Of a stretch of DNA of 56,774 bases, positions 54,731 through 56,774 are shown one piece after another. Within the stretch, counting starts at the first letter, position 1; every line of letters starts with the position of its first letter. The position numbers and the translations under genes were made by a program. Under the pieces are notes generated by a model. That model searched no databases, was not told the DNA's origin, and saw only the letters and a list, made by a program, of their open reading frames with translations. Source of the stretch: Proteus myxofaciens ATCC 19692 (GTDB lineage: Bacteria; Pseudomonadota; Gammaproteobacteria; Enterobacterales; Enterobacteriaceae); the NCBI RefSeq assembly GCF_001654855.1, contig NZ_LXEN01000019.1:1-56774 (forward strand), given 5' to 3'.

Positions 54731-56774
54731 AAAAGATAATCATTATTATGGAATTAGTTCATTAACTATTCAAGTGATAAAAGTAATAAAACTTGTTGCT
54801 AATTAATAAGCTTATCTACCCAAATTAAAATATTAATGATAATTTTTTATTTTATACGATCTATTAAACTTATAAAACTAAAAATACAGCATAAAAATTT
54901 GACAAATCCGCAATTGAAAATTTTTTAGATCACAGTAAGATATATTAGTATATCTCCTCGTCATCTTTATCTAAACAAAATGCTCCCATTCAATTAATAT
55001 TTCTTCAGAGATTATAATTTTCATCATTTACTTAAATTATTAGAAATGATCACTTTTTATTTACAATTTGCTCAAAAAACATACCAAACTAATTAATTAT
55101 AGTTATATTTTTTTTATTAAAAACCAAAAAAATACAAATATCTTTATTTATCATAAAGATAGGTATATTTATTTTCTATAGATACGATATAGTGTATAAA
55201 ATTAAATTCTTACTTATGCACCTTATTCCTTAAATTCTTGAATATTTATTTCTACATCATAAAAACTAACACTAAAAATAATTAAGATTTACTTATATTT
55301 AAATCACACAAACTAATGTCTAATTTATAATGCATTTAATAAAAGCTTTATAAGCAATAATTAAATAAAATATAAGCGAACATACGTTATAAGTAAGCTT
55401 TATTTATGAATTATAGGTTATTTTATCAACAGTAATTCATTGTTATTTTATAAAATAAGATATTAAAATATCAGTTTTAGTCTATCTAAAATAATAAGTA
55501 ATTAATTTATCTCTTTTCCATCGAACAAATTCAATATAGCTAATTTATAATAATTGATTTCATTAAAATACAAATAAAAAACAGTTAATTTTTAATTTCC
55601 AGCCATTATAAACTCATATAAAAAGATATGTAATAATAAAAAAATGCTTTTAATTAAAAATGAAAACTATAATATTATTATAAAATAACCATACTATTTA
55701 ATAAAAAATGCAAATAAAGATATAAAAAGATATAAATATAACGATATATAAATATTAATTTTAATTAAAAAACAGTTCTATTTATAAAAATAAAATTCAA
55801 TAAATATTAAAATTCATAGTTTATTTTATAAAATTGAGCTTGTATCAGTAGATACTTATGCTTTTAGTTCTAACATAAACTCATCAAAGCTTACATTTGT
55901 ATACCTCAATCATATCAATGTTAAGTCCCAAAAGAGCCGTGATCAAAATACAATCTATCAACAAAAAATAGTCCTTACACAAATAAAGAGTAATGTAACA
56001 AATGTTATTATTTAGTGAGAAATTTCTTCATAAAAGAAATACGTTATCAACAATTATAGAGTGTTTTTTATACATTCATACTCTACTTTTAAATGTGATT
56101 TTCGCCATACAAGCAACAACACTTAACCAAAACTACCTTATTTTTATCGATAAAATGCCATTTTTCTATAGAATTAAATTAAAGGCCAACTGAATAAATA
56201 TGAACAGTATGGAGATCTAGAGTTACAATGAGGCAATTTAAACTTACACTTTGATACCATCATTTCTATTTTTTTTATTTATTCTACTTACACAATAATA
56301 AATACGCCTTATATGAGTAAATATTCCCAAATTAAGATTTTCTAACAAACCAACTCGTGATAATCATGCTGATATATTTAGATACCCAGATCAATATGCA
56401 ATTATTAGATAATGAGTAAAATTTGGAGGTAAAACTAAAGAGTTTTATCGTTCTATCCTTTTAAGCTTTAAGCGTGATAAAACGGTAAAAATTGTTTTAT
56501 ATTATCTTTTTATTAAAGATAACAGGCATTATTCACATCATGAATACAAACTGAAGAAAACATTATTTTAACTAAGATCATTACAATACATTTTTATCGT
56601 GGGATCATATCAATCCTCAACAGTTATTAGACTTTTCATCGTCTTTAGTCATGACAATTCTTTTACTCCTTAGTATCTACTTTAAGGCCGAGCAATAATT
56701 ATAACCATTATCATTTATTTACAGAATAAATCGCAATAACATATTTATTTCATTATCAGATTATTCTTTATCTT
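54731..56774. other. Two-kilobase AT-rich stretch upstream of flhDC
   Basis: Very low-complexity DNA, mostly A and T, with no convincing gene. A 63-codon plus-strand frame at 56002-56193 lacks a ribosome-binding site and looks accidental. GTTTTATC at 56442-56449 and GATAAAAC at 56476-56483 form a weak hairpin. Such DNA is typical of H-NS-bound silenced regions and of distal control DNA for a global regulator gene, but this is inference. Small RNAs cannot be excluded. Confidence 0.5.

Noticed and set aside
56002-56193. 63-codon plus-strand ORF (MLLFSEKFLHKRNTLS...)
   Set aside because: No ribosome-binding site close to the ATG, composition typical of translated AT-rich DNA, no neighbour that supports it.
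56442-56483. Hairpin GTTTTATC/GATAAAAC near the right end
   Set aside because: Short AT stem with a 26-nt loop, no T-tract immediately after it and no gene to end. Probably background.
1-56774. CRISPR arrays, tRNA or rRNA genes, insertion sequences
   Set aside because: No regularly spaced repeats, no cloverleaf or rRNA-like segments, and no transposase frames were seen in the window.

Overview
The window is a 56.8-kb, AT-rich chromosomal segment from an enteric gamma-proteobacterium. It most resembles Morganellaceae, probably Proteus or Providencia. The evidence is a single contiguous flagellar and chemotaxis locus with E. coli-like proteins (FlhDC, CheZ, CheY and receptors), low-GC intergenic DNA, and an MrpJ-type regulator with the SQQQISRYE signature. 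Genus and species cannot be fixed by reading alone.

Layout, left to right. Positions 1-1608 hold two small uncharacterised genes on the minus strand, one small secreted His-rich peptide, and a long perfect palindrome. fliE (minus) then diverges from a compact plus-strand operon fliFGHIJKLMNOPQR (2197-13267). Next comes a minus-strand block of about 7.6 kb that is not flagellar: a complete type 1 fimbrial operon fimAICDFGH, preceded by the MrpJ-like regulator (13534-21136). An AT-rich spacer with coding remnants follows (21137-22540). The rod, hook and ring operon flgBCDEFGHIJ with flgKL runs on the minus strand (22607-32735), and flgA, flgM and flgN run divergently (32947-34475). Positions 34593-37910 hold two paralogous short secretion-domain (haemagglutinin TPS-type) proteins plus a small partner ORF, where flhE would be expected after flhA. 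Then, all on the minus strand, come flhBA (38166-41397), the chemotaxis operon motAB-cheAW-mcp-mcp-cheRBYZ (41811-53345) and the master regulator flhDC (53479-54413). The last 2.3 kb is the flhDC control region and a very AT-rich stretch without a convincing gene.

How it works together. FlhD4C2 switches on the basal body and export genes (fliE, fliF-R, flgA, flgB-J, flhBA). FlgM holds back sigma-28 until the hook is finished. Near-consensus sigma-28 sites can be read upstream of flgM, flgKL and the first chemoreceptor gene. The flhDC promoter region has a perfect CRP half-site pair and a near-consensus RcsB box in the geometry known from E. coli. fliA, fliZ, fliC, fliDST and flhE are not in the window.

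The most notable features are two cassettes set into an otherwise orderly flagellar locus. One is the fim operon with its MrpJ-like regulator, whose family represses flagellar genes in Proteus mirabilis, so an adhesion and anti-motility module sits inside the motility locus. The other is the pair of short TPS-domain proteins without a TpsB transporter. Smaller points are an in-frame 9-bp tandem repeat in the cheA linker, altered ligand-pocket positions in FimH, and a sigma-28 promoter nested in the hairpin after flgJ.
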